Below are positions 57,212-64,000 of a DNA stretch of 64,000 nucleotides, piece after piece. A program made the translations under genes and the position numbers. Positions within the stretch are counted from its first letter, which is position 1. Each line of letters starts with the position of its first letter. The DNA comes from Pseudonocardia sp. TRM90224. Lineage in GTDB: Bacteria; Actinomycetota; Actinomycetes; Mycobacteriales; Pseudonocardiaceae. The DNA is taken from NCBI RefSeq assembly GCF_021245725.1, contig NZ_JAJGSX010000028.1, forward strand, positions 58,409-122,408. Direction: 5' to 3'. Under the pieces are notes generated by a model. The model made no database searches, had not been told where the DNA came from, and saw nothing but the letters and a program-made list of their open reading frames with translations.

Positions 57212-57885
57212 TCGGTGTTCTGCTCGCAGACGACCAGGCGTTGGTGCGCGCGGGCTTCCGCGCGCTGCTGCGCCCGCAGACCGACATGCAGGTCGTCGCG
57301 GAGGCGGAGGACGGCGCCGAGGCGGTCAAGCTCGCCCGCGAGACGAAGCCCGACGTCGTGCTGATGGACATCCGCATGCCGGGCCTCGACGGGCTCGCCG
57401 CCACCAAGGAGATCGCGGCCGACCCGCAGCTCGCGGGCGTGCGCGTGATCGTGCTGACGACGTTCGCCGAGGACTCCTACGTCTTCGACGCCGTGCGGTA
57501 CGGCGCGAGCGGGTTCCTGGTGAAGGACATCGAGCCGGCCGAGCTGGTGCACGCGATCCGCGTGGTGCACCGCGGCGACGCGTTGCTCGCGCCCGCCGTC
57601 ACCCGCACGTTGATCGAGGAGTTCGCGGTCCGCTCGCGCAACGTCAAGCCCGACCGCCGGCTCGCCGCGATGATCGCCTCGCTGACCGACCGCGAGCGTG
57701 AGGTCGTCACGCACGTCGCGGCCGGCAAGTCGAACGACGAGATCGCGACGGAGCTGTTCGTCAGCCCCGCGACGGCGAAGACGCACGTCAGCCGCGCGAT
57801 GATCAAGCTCGCCGTGCGCGACCGCGCCCAGCTCGTGGTGCTGGCCTACGAGAGCGGCCTCGTCCGCCCCGGCTGGGCCAACTGA
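57208..57885 (+). CDS. NarL/LuxR-family response regulator
   Basis: The 225-residue protein has a receiver domain (LLADDQALVRAGFRALL, phospho-Asp in VVLMDIRMPGLDGL, VIVLTTFAEDSYVF, GFLVKDIEPAEL) and a LuxR HTH (LTDREREVVTHVAAGKSNDE, FVSPATAKTHVSRAMIKL). It pairs with the overlapping kinase gene. The targets are unknown; the divergent multicopper oxidase operon is the nearest candidate. Repeat array 4 follows. Confidence 0.93.
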   Translation: MIGVLLADDQALVRAGFRALLRPQTDMQVVAEAEDGAEAVKLARETKPDVVLMDIRMPGLDGLAATKEIAADPQLAGVRVIVLTTFAEDSYVFDAVRYGASGFLVKDIEPAELVHAIRVVHRGDALLAPAVTRTLIEEFAVRSRNVKPDRRLAAMIASLTDREREVVTHVAAGKSNDEIATELFVSPATAKTHVSRAMIKLAVRDRAQLVVLAYESGLVRPGWAN

Positions 57886-57889
57886 CCGA

Positions 57890-58078
57890 ACGCGGCACCC
57901 GCCCACCGAAACGCAGCACACACCCACTGAAACGTGGAACTCGCGCGCGCAAACGCGGGACTCGCCGACCGAAACGTGGGACTCGCCCGCAACCCGCGAG
58001 TCCCACGTTTCGGCGGGCGAGTTCCCCATCTCGGCGCGCGAGTCCCGCGTATCGGCGGGTGAGTTGCACGTTTCGAAC
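57890..58078. repeat. Mirror repeat array 4 (GTGGGACTCGC / GCGAGTCCCAC), 292-bp gap
   Basis: Five units on the left (GAAACGTGGGACTCGC and degenerate forms) and four reverse-complement units on the right have a period of about 21-22 bp. The centre has perfect 16-bp arms (57971-57986 and 57996-58011) around a 9-nt loop. It follows the response-regulator gene; the next gene is in the same direction. From 58079 to 58177 lies GC-rich leader sequence of the YceI gene without clear promoter boxes. Confidence 0.88.
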
Positions 58079-58177
58079 CCTGAGGAAATTTCCGGGGTCC
58101 GGTACTCCTCCTGCGGTACGGGCGGTGTCGACGCCGGGCGGACGACGGGGCGGGCGCGCGACGGCAGTGTGATCGGC

Positions 58178-58726
58178 ATGCTTCTCAACCCCGCTGCCCC
58201 GACCACGTCCACACCGGGCCTGACCAGCGGCCGCTGGGCCGTGCGGGCCGCGGGCTCGCGGCTGCTGCTGGAGACGAAGGCATGTGGGTTCGTCGGCGTG
58301 CAAGGCCGGTTCACCTCCGTCGCCGGGCACGTCGACGTCGCCGCCGACCCGCAGGCCAGCTCGATCCGCATCTCCGTCGCGACGGCCTCGCTGACCAGCG
58401 GCAACGCCCGCCGCGACGCGCTGCTGGACGCCGCCGGCCTGATCGACCCCGAGGCGGGGCCGTACCTGCGGTTCCGCTCGGTCGCGCTGCGCTGCTTCCC
58501 GTCGGGCTGGGAGGTCGACGGGCTGCTCGGGACGGCCCGCGGCGCCCTGCCGCTGCGACTCGCGCTGGCCGAGCCGGTCGCGACGGAGCACGGGGTGCGG
58601 TTGCGGGCGAGCGGCACGATCGCCCGCTCCACGATCGACGCGCTGATCGCCCGTCCCGGCGCGGCCCGCCTGCTGGGTCCGAGCGCAACGCTCGACCTCA
58701 CCGTCGAGCTGACCTCGCCGTCATGA
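58178..58726 (+). CDS. YceI-family lipocalin-like protein
   Basis: The 182-residue YceI-like protein has GRWAVRAAGSRLLLETKACG, VGVQGRFTSVAGHVDV, SSIRISVATASLTSGNARRDALL and the late GTIARSTIDALI. The family forms a lipid-binding beta barrel for isoprenoids; here no signal peptide is seen, so the protein should be cytoplasmic. ATG 58178 is chosen; GTG 58169 would add three residues. Its stop overlaps the next start (ATGA). Confidence 0.83.
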   Translation: MLLNPAAPTTSTPGLTSGRWAVRAAGSRLLLETKACGFVGVQGRFTSVAGHVDVAADPQASSIRISVATASLTSGNARRDALLDAAGLIDPEAGPYLRFRSVALRCFPSGWEVDGLLGTARGALPLRLALAEPVATEHGVRLRASGTIARSTIDALIARPGAARLLGPSATLDLTVELTSPS

Positions 58727-59301
58727 CCGGCACCCGCATCGACATCGCGGTGTTCGACGGCTTCGACGAGCTGGACGTCGTGGGGCCGTGGGAGGTGCTG
58801 CGCACCGCCGCGACGCTCGGCGCGCCGCTGCACGTGCGGCTCGCCGGCATCCCCGGTGCCGCGCCCGCGCGCGGCCTGCTCGGGCTGGAGATCGGCGTCG
58901 ACGGCGATCTCGACCCGGCGGCCGACGTGCTGGTGGTGCCCGGCACCGGCTGCCCGCCGCCGCCGGTCCTCGGTGCGCGCGCCGAGCTGGCGGCGCTGGT
59001 CGGGGTGGCGGCGCGGCGGGGGAGCGTCGTGGCGTCGGTGTGCACGGGCGCCTTCGTGCTCGCCGCGGCCGGCCTTCTGCGCGACCGGCCCGCGACCACG
59101 CACTGGGACGTCCTGCGCGTGCTGGGCGAGCGGGGCGTCGAGACGGTCGACGCGCGGGTCGTCGACACCGGTCCCGTGATCACCAGCGGGGGTGTGACCA
59201 GCGGCCTCGACCTCGGCCTGCACCTGGTGAAGCGGTTCGCCGGCGAGGAGCTCGCCTACCTGACCGCCTGCCGGCTCGAGTACGAGGCCGCCAGCGCATA
59301 G
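58723..59301 (+). CDS. DJ-1/PfpI-family protein
   Basis: The 192-residue class I glutamine-amidotransferase-like protein starts IDIAVFDGFDELDVVGPWEVL. The nucleophile elbow is VVASVCTGAFVLAAAGLL with the Cys, followed by RPATTHWDVL with the His. This resembles the N-terminal half of GlxA/FtrA-type AraC regulators but has no DNA-binding domain. Function may be a hydratase or isomerase such as isonitrile hydratase. It overlaps YceI upstream by 4 bp and the convergent TetR gene by 46 bp. Confidence 0.88.
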   Translation: MTGTRIDIAVFDGFDELDVVGPWEVLRTAATLGAPLHVRLAGIPGAAPARGLLGLEIGVDGDLDPAADVLVVPGTGCPPPPVLGARAELAALVGVAARRGSVVASVCTGAFVLAAAGLLRDRPATTHWDVLRVLGERGVETVDARVVDTGPVITSGGVTSGLDLGLHLVKRFAGEELAYLTACRLEYEAASA

Positions 59302-59843
59302 GCGTCGACCTGGTCGCCGGTCAGCGGGGTGCCCAGCAGCATGTGGTGGTGGAAGAGCGGCGCCGTCGCGGCGATGAGCACCGGCATCGGCGCCGTGCCC
59401 GCCGCGAGCTCACCACGCCCGACGGCCCGCTCGACGACCACGGCGCAGCGGGCGTACCGGTCGGCCCAGAACGCCCGCAGCGCCCCCGCGGCCTGCTCCG
59501 ACCGGAACGATGCCGCGATCACCGCACCCGCGACGGACGGCTCCTCGACCAGCGCGGCATGCACCTGCCGGTTGAGCTCGACGAGGTCGCCGGCGAGCGA
59601 CCCGGTGTCCGGCGGCTCCCACCCGTCGCCGCCGGAGGCGTCGAGCGCGTCGGCCAGCAACCCGCCGACGTCGGTCCAGCGGCGGTAGATGGTCGTGCGG
59701 TGCACGCCCGAGCGGGCAGCGACGGCATCGACGGTCAGGACGTCGAAGCCGTGCTCGGCCAGCTCGCCGAGCACGGCGGCGCGCACCGCCTCCCTGACCC
59801 GCGCCGAGCGCCCGCCCGGTCGGCGCGCCTGCGCAGCCGTCAC
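59256..59843 (-). CDS. TetR-family regulator next to ABC-F
   Basis: The 195-residue protein has the HTH VREAVRAAVLGELAEHGFDV, LTVDAVAARSGVHRTTIYRRW and a TetR_C_16-like helical ligand domain (LVELNRQVHAALVEEPSVAG, AFWADRYARCAVVVERAVGR). GTG 59843 overlaps the ABC-F stop codon (GTGA), so it is co-transcribed as the second gene. It may sense the drug the ABC-F protein protects from. Its 3' end lies 46 bp inside the convergent DJ-1 gene. Confidence 0.88.
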   Translation of the reverse strand: MTAAQARRPGGRSARVREAVRAAVLGELAEHGFDVLTVDAVAARSGVHRTTIYRRWTDVGGLLADALDASGGDGWEPPDTGSLAGDLVELNRQVHAALVEEPSVAGAVIAASFRSEQAAGALRAFWADRYARCAVVVERAVGRGELAAGTAPMPVLIAATAPLFHHHMLLGTPLTGDQVDAYALAASYSSRQAVR

Positions 59844-61354
59844 GTCCCCGCCTCCCAGTAGCGGCCGACCCCGATGTCGCGCAGCAGCCGCTCGTCGTGG
59901 CTCGCGACGATCAGCGCGCCACGGTAGCCCGCGAGCGCGTCCACCAGCTGCTCGACGCTCGCCAGGTCGAGGTTGTTGGTCGGCTCGTCGAGCAGGAGCA
60001 GCTGGGGCGCGGGGTCGGCGAGCAGCAGGCTCGCGAGGCACACCCGGAACCGCTCGCCGCCCGACAGCGTCGCCGCCGGCCGGCCGACCTGGTCGCCGCG
60101 CACGAGGAACCGCGCGAGCCCCGCCCTGACCTGCTGCGGGGTCGCCGACGGCGCCGCATCCCGCACGATGTCGAGCACGCGCCGCGAGCCGTCGAGCTCG
60201 AGCCGTTGCGGCAGGTACCCGACGGGCACCGCGGCCGCCGCGACAGCGGCCCGCAGCAGCGTCGTCTTGCCGGATCCGTTGCGCCCCACCAGCCCGATCC
60301 TCTCCGGGCCGCGCACGATCCGCCCGCCCAGCTCCAGCACGGTCCGCCCGGCCGGCACGGCGGTCGCCGGGAGGTCCACGCGGATCCGGTGGTCGTCGCG
60401 GACCTGGGACTCCGCCGACCGCAGCGTCTCGCGGGCGTCCGCGAGCTTCTCCGCTTGCATGATCCGGTGCTTGCCGGCGGACACCTGCGCCTCGCGGGCC
60501 CGCGCGTTCATGACGATCTTCGGTTTGCGCTTGTTGACGTAGTCGGTGTGCGCGTACCGCTCCCTCCTCGCGAGCTTGGTCTGCGCCTCGACCACCTGGC
60601 GCTGCTCGCGGCGCACGTCGGACTCGGCGACCCGCACCATGCGCTGCGCGGCCTCCTGCTCGGCCCGCAGCGCCGCCTCGTACGCCGAGAAGGTCCCGGT
60701 GAACGTGCGCACGGTGCCGTCGCGCAGCTCGGCGATCCGGTCGACGTGTTCCAGCAGCTCACGGTCGTGGCTGACGACCACGAGCACGCCTGGCCACTCG
60801 TCGACGGCGGCGTGGAGGCGCTGCCGCGCCGGCGCGTCGAGATTGTTGGTGGGCTCGTCGAGCAGCGTGATCGCCGGCGGGTCGAGCAGCAGCGCCGCCA
60901 GCCCGGTGAGCACGGCCTCGCCCCCGGAGAGGGTGCCGACGGTGCGGTCGAGCTCGGCCGGCAGCCCGAGCCGTTCGAGCTGGGCGGCCGCGCGTTCCTC
61001 GACCAGCCAGTCGTCGCCGACCTCGTCGATCGCGGAGACGTCCCCGGCCTCGACTGCCGCGATCGCGCGCCGTTTGGCGGTGATCCCGAGGAGATCGGAG
61101 ACGGTGGCGCCGGTGCGCAACGGCAGCGTCTGCGCGAGGTAGCCGACCTCGCCCGCGGTGACGACCGTGCCGGACGTGGGCGTCAGCAGGCCGGCGACCA
61201 GCCGCAGCAAGGTCGACTTCCCGGTGCCGTTGTCGCCGACCAGCCCGGTGCGGCCGGTGTCGAAGGTGACGTCGAGCCCGTTGATGACGGGGGCGCCGTC
61301 GGGCCAGGCGAACGAGAGCGCGCGGCAGACGACGGCGGGTGTGGTGCGTGACAT
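59840..61354 (-). CDS. ABC-F family ribosome-associated ATPase (putative antibiotic resistance)
   Basis: The 504-residue protein has two ABC domains and no membrane part. Domain 1 has LVGDNGTGKSTLLRLVAG, GTLSGGEAVLTGLAALLLDP and ITLLDEPTNNLD. The interdomain linker is charged and helical (ARRERYAHTDYVNKRKPKIV). Domain 2 has LVGRNGSGKTTLLRAA, ATLSGGERFRVCLASLLLAD and LLLLDEPTNNLDLASVEQLV. ABC-F proteins displace drugs or rescue stalled ribosomes; short linkers with regulators nearby suggest a resistance type. ATG 61354 is the start; a longer frame reads through the leader. Confidence 0.91.
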   Translation of the reverse strand: MSRTTPAVVCRALSFAWPDGAPVINGLDVTFDTGRTGLVGDNGTGKSTLLRLVAGLLTPTSGTVVTAGEVGYLAQTLPLRTGATVSDLLGITAKRRAIAAVEAGDVSAIDEVGDDWLVEERAAAQLERLGLPAELDRTVGTLSGGEAVLTGLAALLLDPPAITLLDEPTNNLDAPARQRLHAAVDEWPGVLVVVSHDRELLEHVDRIAELRDGTVRTFTGTFSAYEAALRAEQEAAQRMVRVAESDVRREQRQVVEAQTKLARRERYAHTDYVNKRKPKIVMNARAREAQVSAGKHRIMQAEKLADARETLRSAESQVRDDHRIRVDLPATAVPAGRTVLELGGRIVRGPERIGLVGRNGSGKTTLLRAAVAAAAVPVGYLPQRLELDGSRRVLDIVRDAAPSATPQQVRAGLARFLVRGDQVGRPAATLSGGERFRVCLASLLLADPAPQLLLLDEPTNNLDLASVEQLVDALAGYRGALIVASHDERLLRDIGVGRYWEAGT

Positions 61355-61425
61355 GGGAATGCTCAGCTTCCGGTGCGGAGGGATGGTGGCCGCCGGTTGG
61401 ATCAGCTGAACATGAGCACGGGAGG

Positions 61426-61454
61426 ACGATAACAAGCGCCGCGCCTTAATGCAA
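61426..61454 (-). promoter_or_regulatory. Promoter of the ABC-F/TetR operon
   Basis: On the minus strand TTGCAT (61454-61449) is followed after exactly 17 bp by TATCGT (61431-61426). The transcript would start near 61419, leaving a leader of about 65 nt. That leader contains a minimal frame ATG-TTC-AGC-TGA (61413-61402), of possible interest because many ABC-F genes are controlled by leader peptides. Confidence 0.65.
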
Positions 61455-61465
61455 CATGTGTCGCA

Positions 61466-62764
61466 TCAAGACAGGCCGTCGGTGAAGTCGTCGTCCTTCG
61501 TCTCCTTGAGCAGAGCCACGCACACCACGCACACGAGGGCGATCCCGATCAGGTACAGCGACACCGCGGCCGTCGACCCGGTGCGGGCCAGCAGGTCGGT
61601 CGCGACGATCGGGCTGATCCCGCCGCCGACGATCCCGCTGGCGCTGTAGGCGAACGAGGCGCCGGAGTAGCGGAACCGCACGCGGAAGAGCTCGGGCAGG
61701 AACGCGCCCATCGGGCCGTAGAGCATGGCGAAGCACAGCAGCGCGCCGGTCATGCCGAGCGCGATCAGCGCCGGGTTGGCCGTGTCGATCAGCCAGAACA
61801 TCGGGAACGCCCAGATCGCGGCGAGCACACCCGACGCCATGCAGAGCCGCTTGCGCCCGATGACGTCCGAGCGCACCGCGAAGAGCAGCGTCGCCGCGCC
61901 CATCACCGCGACGGCGACCATCGCGGCGAGCAGCAGCGTGGTGCGGTCGACGTTCAGCTGCCGCGTGCCGTAGGAGAGCGCGAAGACGGTGACCGTGTAG
62001 AAGAGCGTGTGCGCGAGCACGAACGAGAGCGTCGCGAGCACCAGCACCCGCGGCTGCTGCCGCACGAGGTCCAGGAACGGCACCCGGACCTGCTCCTTCG
62101 ACGCCAGCGCGGCCTGGAAGACCGGGGTCTCGGCGATCCGCATCCGGATGTAGTAACCGACCACGAGCAGCACGGCCGATGCGATGAAGGGGATCCGCCA
62201 GCCGACCGTCCGGAAGGTCTCGTCGGACATCGTCGCGTCGAGCAGCAGGAACAGGCCGTTGCCCAGCACGAACCCGACAGCGGGCCCGAGCTGCGGGAAC
62301 GCCGAGTAGAGCCCGCGCTTGCCGGGCGGGGCGTACTCGGTGGCGAGCAGCACGGCACCGCCCCACTCGCCGCCCAGCCCGATGCCCTGCACGAAGCGGG
62401 CGATCACGAGCAGCGCGGGCGCCCACTCGCCGATGCTGGCGTAGGACGGGATGAACCCGACGGCGACCGTCGCGACCCCCATCACCAGCAGTGAGACGAC
62501 GAGCATGCGCTTGCGGCCGATGCGGTCGCCGAAGTGCCCGAAGAGCACCGCGCCGACCGGACGCGCGACGAACCCGACGGCGAACGTGCCGAGCGAGAGC
62601 AGCGTCCCGGCGAGCGGGGAGAAGTCCGGGAAGAACACCGCGTTGAAGACCAGCGCCGCGGCGGTTCCGTAGATGTAGAAGTCGTAGAACTCGATCGCCG
62701 TGCCGATGAAGCTCGCGACGGCGATGCGTCTGCGGGTGGGCGGGGGAGCAGCCTGCTGCGCCAT
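61466..62764 (-). CDS. MFS metabolite:H+ symporter (MHS family, ProP/ShiA-like)
   Basis: The 432-residue transporter has twelve helices. MHS marks are ASFIGTAIEFYDFYIYGTAA, VGAVLFGHFGDRIGRKRMLV (MFS loop 2-3 motif), FVQGIGLGGEWGGAVLLATE and a second loop motif SDVIGRKRLCM. These carry organic acids such as shikimate, citrate, proline/betaine or ketoglutarate; the substrate is unknown. ATG 62764 has a weak ribosome site. It lies upstream of ABC-F with the ABC-F promoter starting 12 bp before its stop region. Confidence 0.91.
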   Translation of the reverse strand: MAQQAAPPPTRRRIAVASFIGTAIEFYDFYIYGTAAALVFNAVFFPDFSPLAGTLLSLGTFAVGFVARPVGAVLFGHFGDRIGRKRMLVVSLLVMGVATVAVGFIPSYASIGEWAPALLVIARFVQGIGLGGEWGGAVLLATEYAPPGKRGLYSAFPQLGPAVGFVLGNGLFLLLDATMSDETFRTVGWRIPFIASAVLLVVGYYIRMRIAETPVFQAALASKEQVRVPFLDLVRQQPRVLVLATLSFVLAHTLFYTVTVFALSYGTRQLNVDRTTLLLAAMVAVAVMGAATLLFAVRSDVIGRKRLCMASGVLAAIWAFPMFWLIDTANPALIALGMTGALLCFAMLYGPMGAFLPELFRVRFRYSGASFAYSASGIVGGGISPIVATDLLARTGSTAAVSLYLIGIALVCVVCVALLKETKDDDFTDGLS

Positions 62765-62947
62765 TCGTAGGAAGTTGCACTCCGCTGACCGGCGGTGTCA
62801 AGCGTGCACCGGGCGGGTGATCGGATGACACCCGGGAGGGTGAGCTTCTGCGTGTCGCGAGCGGATCCCGGGTAGGCCGGGTCCAAGCCGCGGTGATCGC
62901 CATCACGGTTTTCGGTCCCAGGGGTTCAGTCCAGGAAGGACGATACA

Positions 62948-63787
62948 GTGTTGGAGAACATCCAGAGAGCGCTGGCCGATGCGGTCGGGCTCGTTGCCGC
63001 GTTCGTGCCCATGCTGTTGCTGTTCCTGGTGATCATGTTGATCGGCTGGCTGGTCGCGAAGGCGCTCCGCAAGATCGTCAACACCGTGCTGGAGAAGGTC
63101 GGGTTCGACCGGCTCGTCGAGCGCGGCGGCATCGGCAGGGCGCTCGCGCGCTCGTCGACCGACGCGAGCGGCCTGATCGCGTCGCTCGTCTACTACGCGG
63201 TGCTGTTGATCACCTTGCAGATCGCGTTCGGCGTGTTCGGCACCAACCCGGTCAGCGTGCTGCTCGCCGACATCGTGGCGTTCCTGCCGAGGCTCGTCGT
63301 GGCCATCGTCATCGTGGTCATCGCGGCCGCCATCGCCACCGCCGTCAAGGACCTGATCATGGGTGCGACCGGTGCGCTGTCCTACGGCAAGATCGTCGCC
63401 AACATCGCGTCGATCTTCATCATCGCGCTCGGTGTGATCGCGGCGCTGAGCCAGATCGGCATCGCGATCGCCGTCACGATGCCCGTGCTGGTCGCGGTGC
63501 TCGCGACGGTCGGCGGCATCCTCGTCGTCGGTGTCGGCGGCGGGCTGATCGGCCCGATGCGCCAGCGCTGGGAGCGGGTGCTGACCAAGGCGGAGCAGGA
63601 AGCGCCTTCCGCGATGGCCGCCGCACGCACCGACCGGATCCCGGCACAAGGTGAAGCGGTTGCGGCCGAGCGCATGACGCCGGGCCAGCGCACCGCCGAG
63701 CAGCGTGCCGCCGCCGAGCGCATGGCCGCCGAGGAGCGCGCCGAGAACGGGACGGGAGCGTTCGCTCAGAGCGACCCCCGCGCCTGA
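62948..63787 (+). CDS. TM-helix repeat protein, CmpX-like (MscS-related) channel
   Basis: The 279-residue membrane protein has about five helices and the conserved TM-helix repeats FVPMLLLFLVIMLIGWLVAK, VYYAVLLITLQIAFGVFG, RLVVAIVIVVIAAAIATAVK and ITMPVLVAVLATVGGILVVGVGGGLIGP. It lacks the full MscS beta domain. The C-terminal 80 residues are charged and Ala/Glu-rich (RTAEQRAAAERMAAEERAEN). Such proteins are thought to respond to osmotic or membrane stress. GTG 62948 follows AGGAAGGA at good spacing. Confidence 0.87.
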   Translation: MLENIQRALADAVGLVAAFVPMLLLFLVIMLIGWLVAKALRKIVNTVLEKVGFDRLVERGGIGRALARSSTDASGLIASLVYYAVLLITLQIAFGVFGTNPVSVLLADIVAFLPRLVVAIVIVVIAAAIATAVKDLIMGATGALSYGKIVANIASIFIIALGVIAALSQIGIAIAVTMPVLVAVLATVGGILVVGVGGGLIGPMRQRWERVLTKAEQEAPSAMAAARTDRIPAQGEAVAAERMTPGQRTAEQRAAAERMAAEERAENGTGAFAQSDPRA

Positions 63788-63826
63788 GCACACGGGCGGG
63801 CCGATCCGGCCGGGCTCGGCCCGCCA

Positions 63827-63864
63827 CAGCCGGGTGGCTCCACTTCGGTGGAGCCACCCGGCTG
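63827..63864 (+). terminator. Perfect 17-bp hairpin with TTCG tetraloop
   Basis: CAGCCGGGTGGCTCCAC (63827-63843), TTCG, and GTGGAGCCACCCGGCTG (63848-63864) form a very stable hairpin 40 bp beyond the channel gene. No T-run follows. This is the strongest single terminator candidate in the window. Confidence 0.88.
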
Positions 63865-63901
63865 CCTGTGTGCGTCGGGATATACGTGCGTTCCGCACGC
63901 G

Positions 63902-63928
63902 AGGGCAGGAAAGCCACTTTCCTGCCCT
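63902..63928. repeat. 27-bp palindrome, copy 6, interrupted pair
   Basis: One full unit (AGGGCAGG...CCTGCCCT) is followed by CAC and then AG, after which the expected second unit is replaced by AGGCTGTTGCG. The break coincides with the apparent left end of an insertion sequence. Confidence 0.85.
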
Positions 63929-63931
63929 CAC

Positions 63932-64000
63932 AGAGGCTGTTGCGTTTTGGTCGGGTGGGGTTGGGATGATCTTGGTGTGGCGAAGGGGTTCCGGCGGGTT
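63932..64000 (+). mobile_element. Left end of an IS1182-like insertion sequence (cut by window edge)
   Basis: Starting about 63932, the sequence changes to AGGCTGTTGCGTTTTGG and leads after about 45 bp to a transposase start. The position inside a paired palindrome marks the junction. The IS end sequence, target duplication and right end lie outside the window, so the family assignment rests on the transposase N-terminus only. Confidence 0.55.
63977..64000 (+). CDS. Transposase, IS1182-like, first eight codons only
   Basis: GTG 63977 opens a frame reading (M)AKGFRRV at the window edge. This matches the N-terminus common in actinobacterial IS1182-family DDE transposases (MAKGFR...). A GGTGTG lies just upstream but no strong ribosome site. 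Only eight residues are visible, so this is a recognition from memory of the family start, not a domain match. Confidence 0.5.

Overview
The window is 64 kb of very GC-rich, densely packed chromosome from an actinomycete. The Pseudonocardiaceae (a Pseudonocardia-like organism) fit best. This rests on small actinobacterial families (DUF3039, DUF3099, DUF3040, DUF1707, DUF2000 and a DUF7455-like zinc ribbon), a SigB-type sigma factor, frequent GTG starts and ATGA/GTGA gene overlaps. The genus is an inference. No rRNA, tRNA, CRISPR array, prophage or plasmid origin was seen.

Layout. 0-5 kb: catabolic enzymes (luciferase-like oxidoreductase, amidohydrolase, flavin reductase, aldehyde dehydrogenase) with a MarR regulator. 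5-6.4 kb: sigB with a candidate ECF-type promoter. 6.4-10.1 kb: a polyhydroxyalkanoate (PHA) granule cluster with a PhaC-like hydrolase, PhaC, a Cro/C1-type regulator and a phasin behind its own promoter. 10.3-14.9 kb: dtd, a methyltransferase broken by an in-frame TGA, a DNA-repair protein, an AHSA1 protein, an ArsR regulator and DUF3099. 14.9-17.6 kb: psuG-psuK (pseudouridine breakdown), DUF3039 and a methyltransferase. 17.7-19.6 kb: a polyprenyl synthase with a GPP/IPP C-methyltransferase homologue. 19.7-24.7 kb: YihY protein plus a PhaC paralogue that has lost its catalytic Cys, a DEAH helicase and a zinc ribbon. 24.9-32 kb: EamA exporter, PPK2, a xylose-type sugar ABC importer and a ROK regulator. 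32-35 kb: a TPP riboswitch controlling a ThiYXZ-type importer. 36-44 kb: L-rhamnose catabolism (LacI repressor, GH78 rhamnosidase, RhaI, RhaEW) with a palindromic operator. 44-50 kb: CocE hydrolase, a paired acyl-CoA dehydrogenase and an orphan ABC ATPase with an altered signature motif. 50-54 kb: macrodomain, Lrp, DUF2000, LysE exporter and small membrane proteins. 54-57.9 kb: multicopper oxidase and a two-component system. 58-64 kb: YceI, DJ-1/PfpI, TetR, ABC-F, MHS transporter, a TM-helix channel protein and the start of an IS1182-like transposase.

The most unusual content is non-coding. At least three unrelated families of hairpin-forming repeats sit almost only at gene 3' ends, mostly between convergent genes. 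They are (i) a 27-bp near-palindrome, usually as an inverted pair (six loci); (ii) long mirror arrays of 20-23-bp units carrying GACTCGC on one half and GCGAGTC on the other (four loci); and (iii) a hairpin built on TTCCCCACCGTTTTG or part of it (two loci). A 17-bp tandem repeat also covers the stop codons of two convergent genes. These look like sequence-conserved bidirectional terminators or mobile palindromes, and the IS at the right edge appears to have landed inside one of them.
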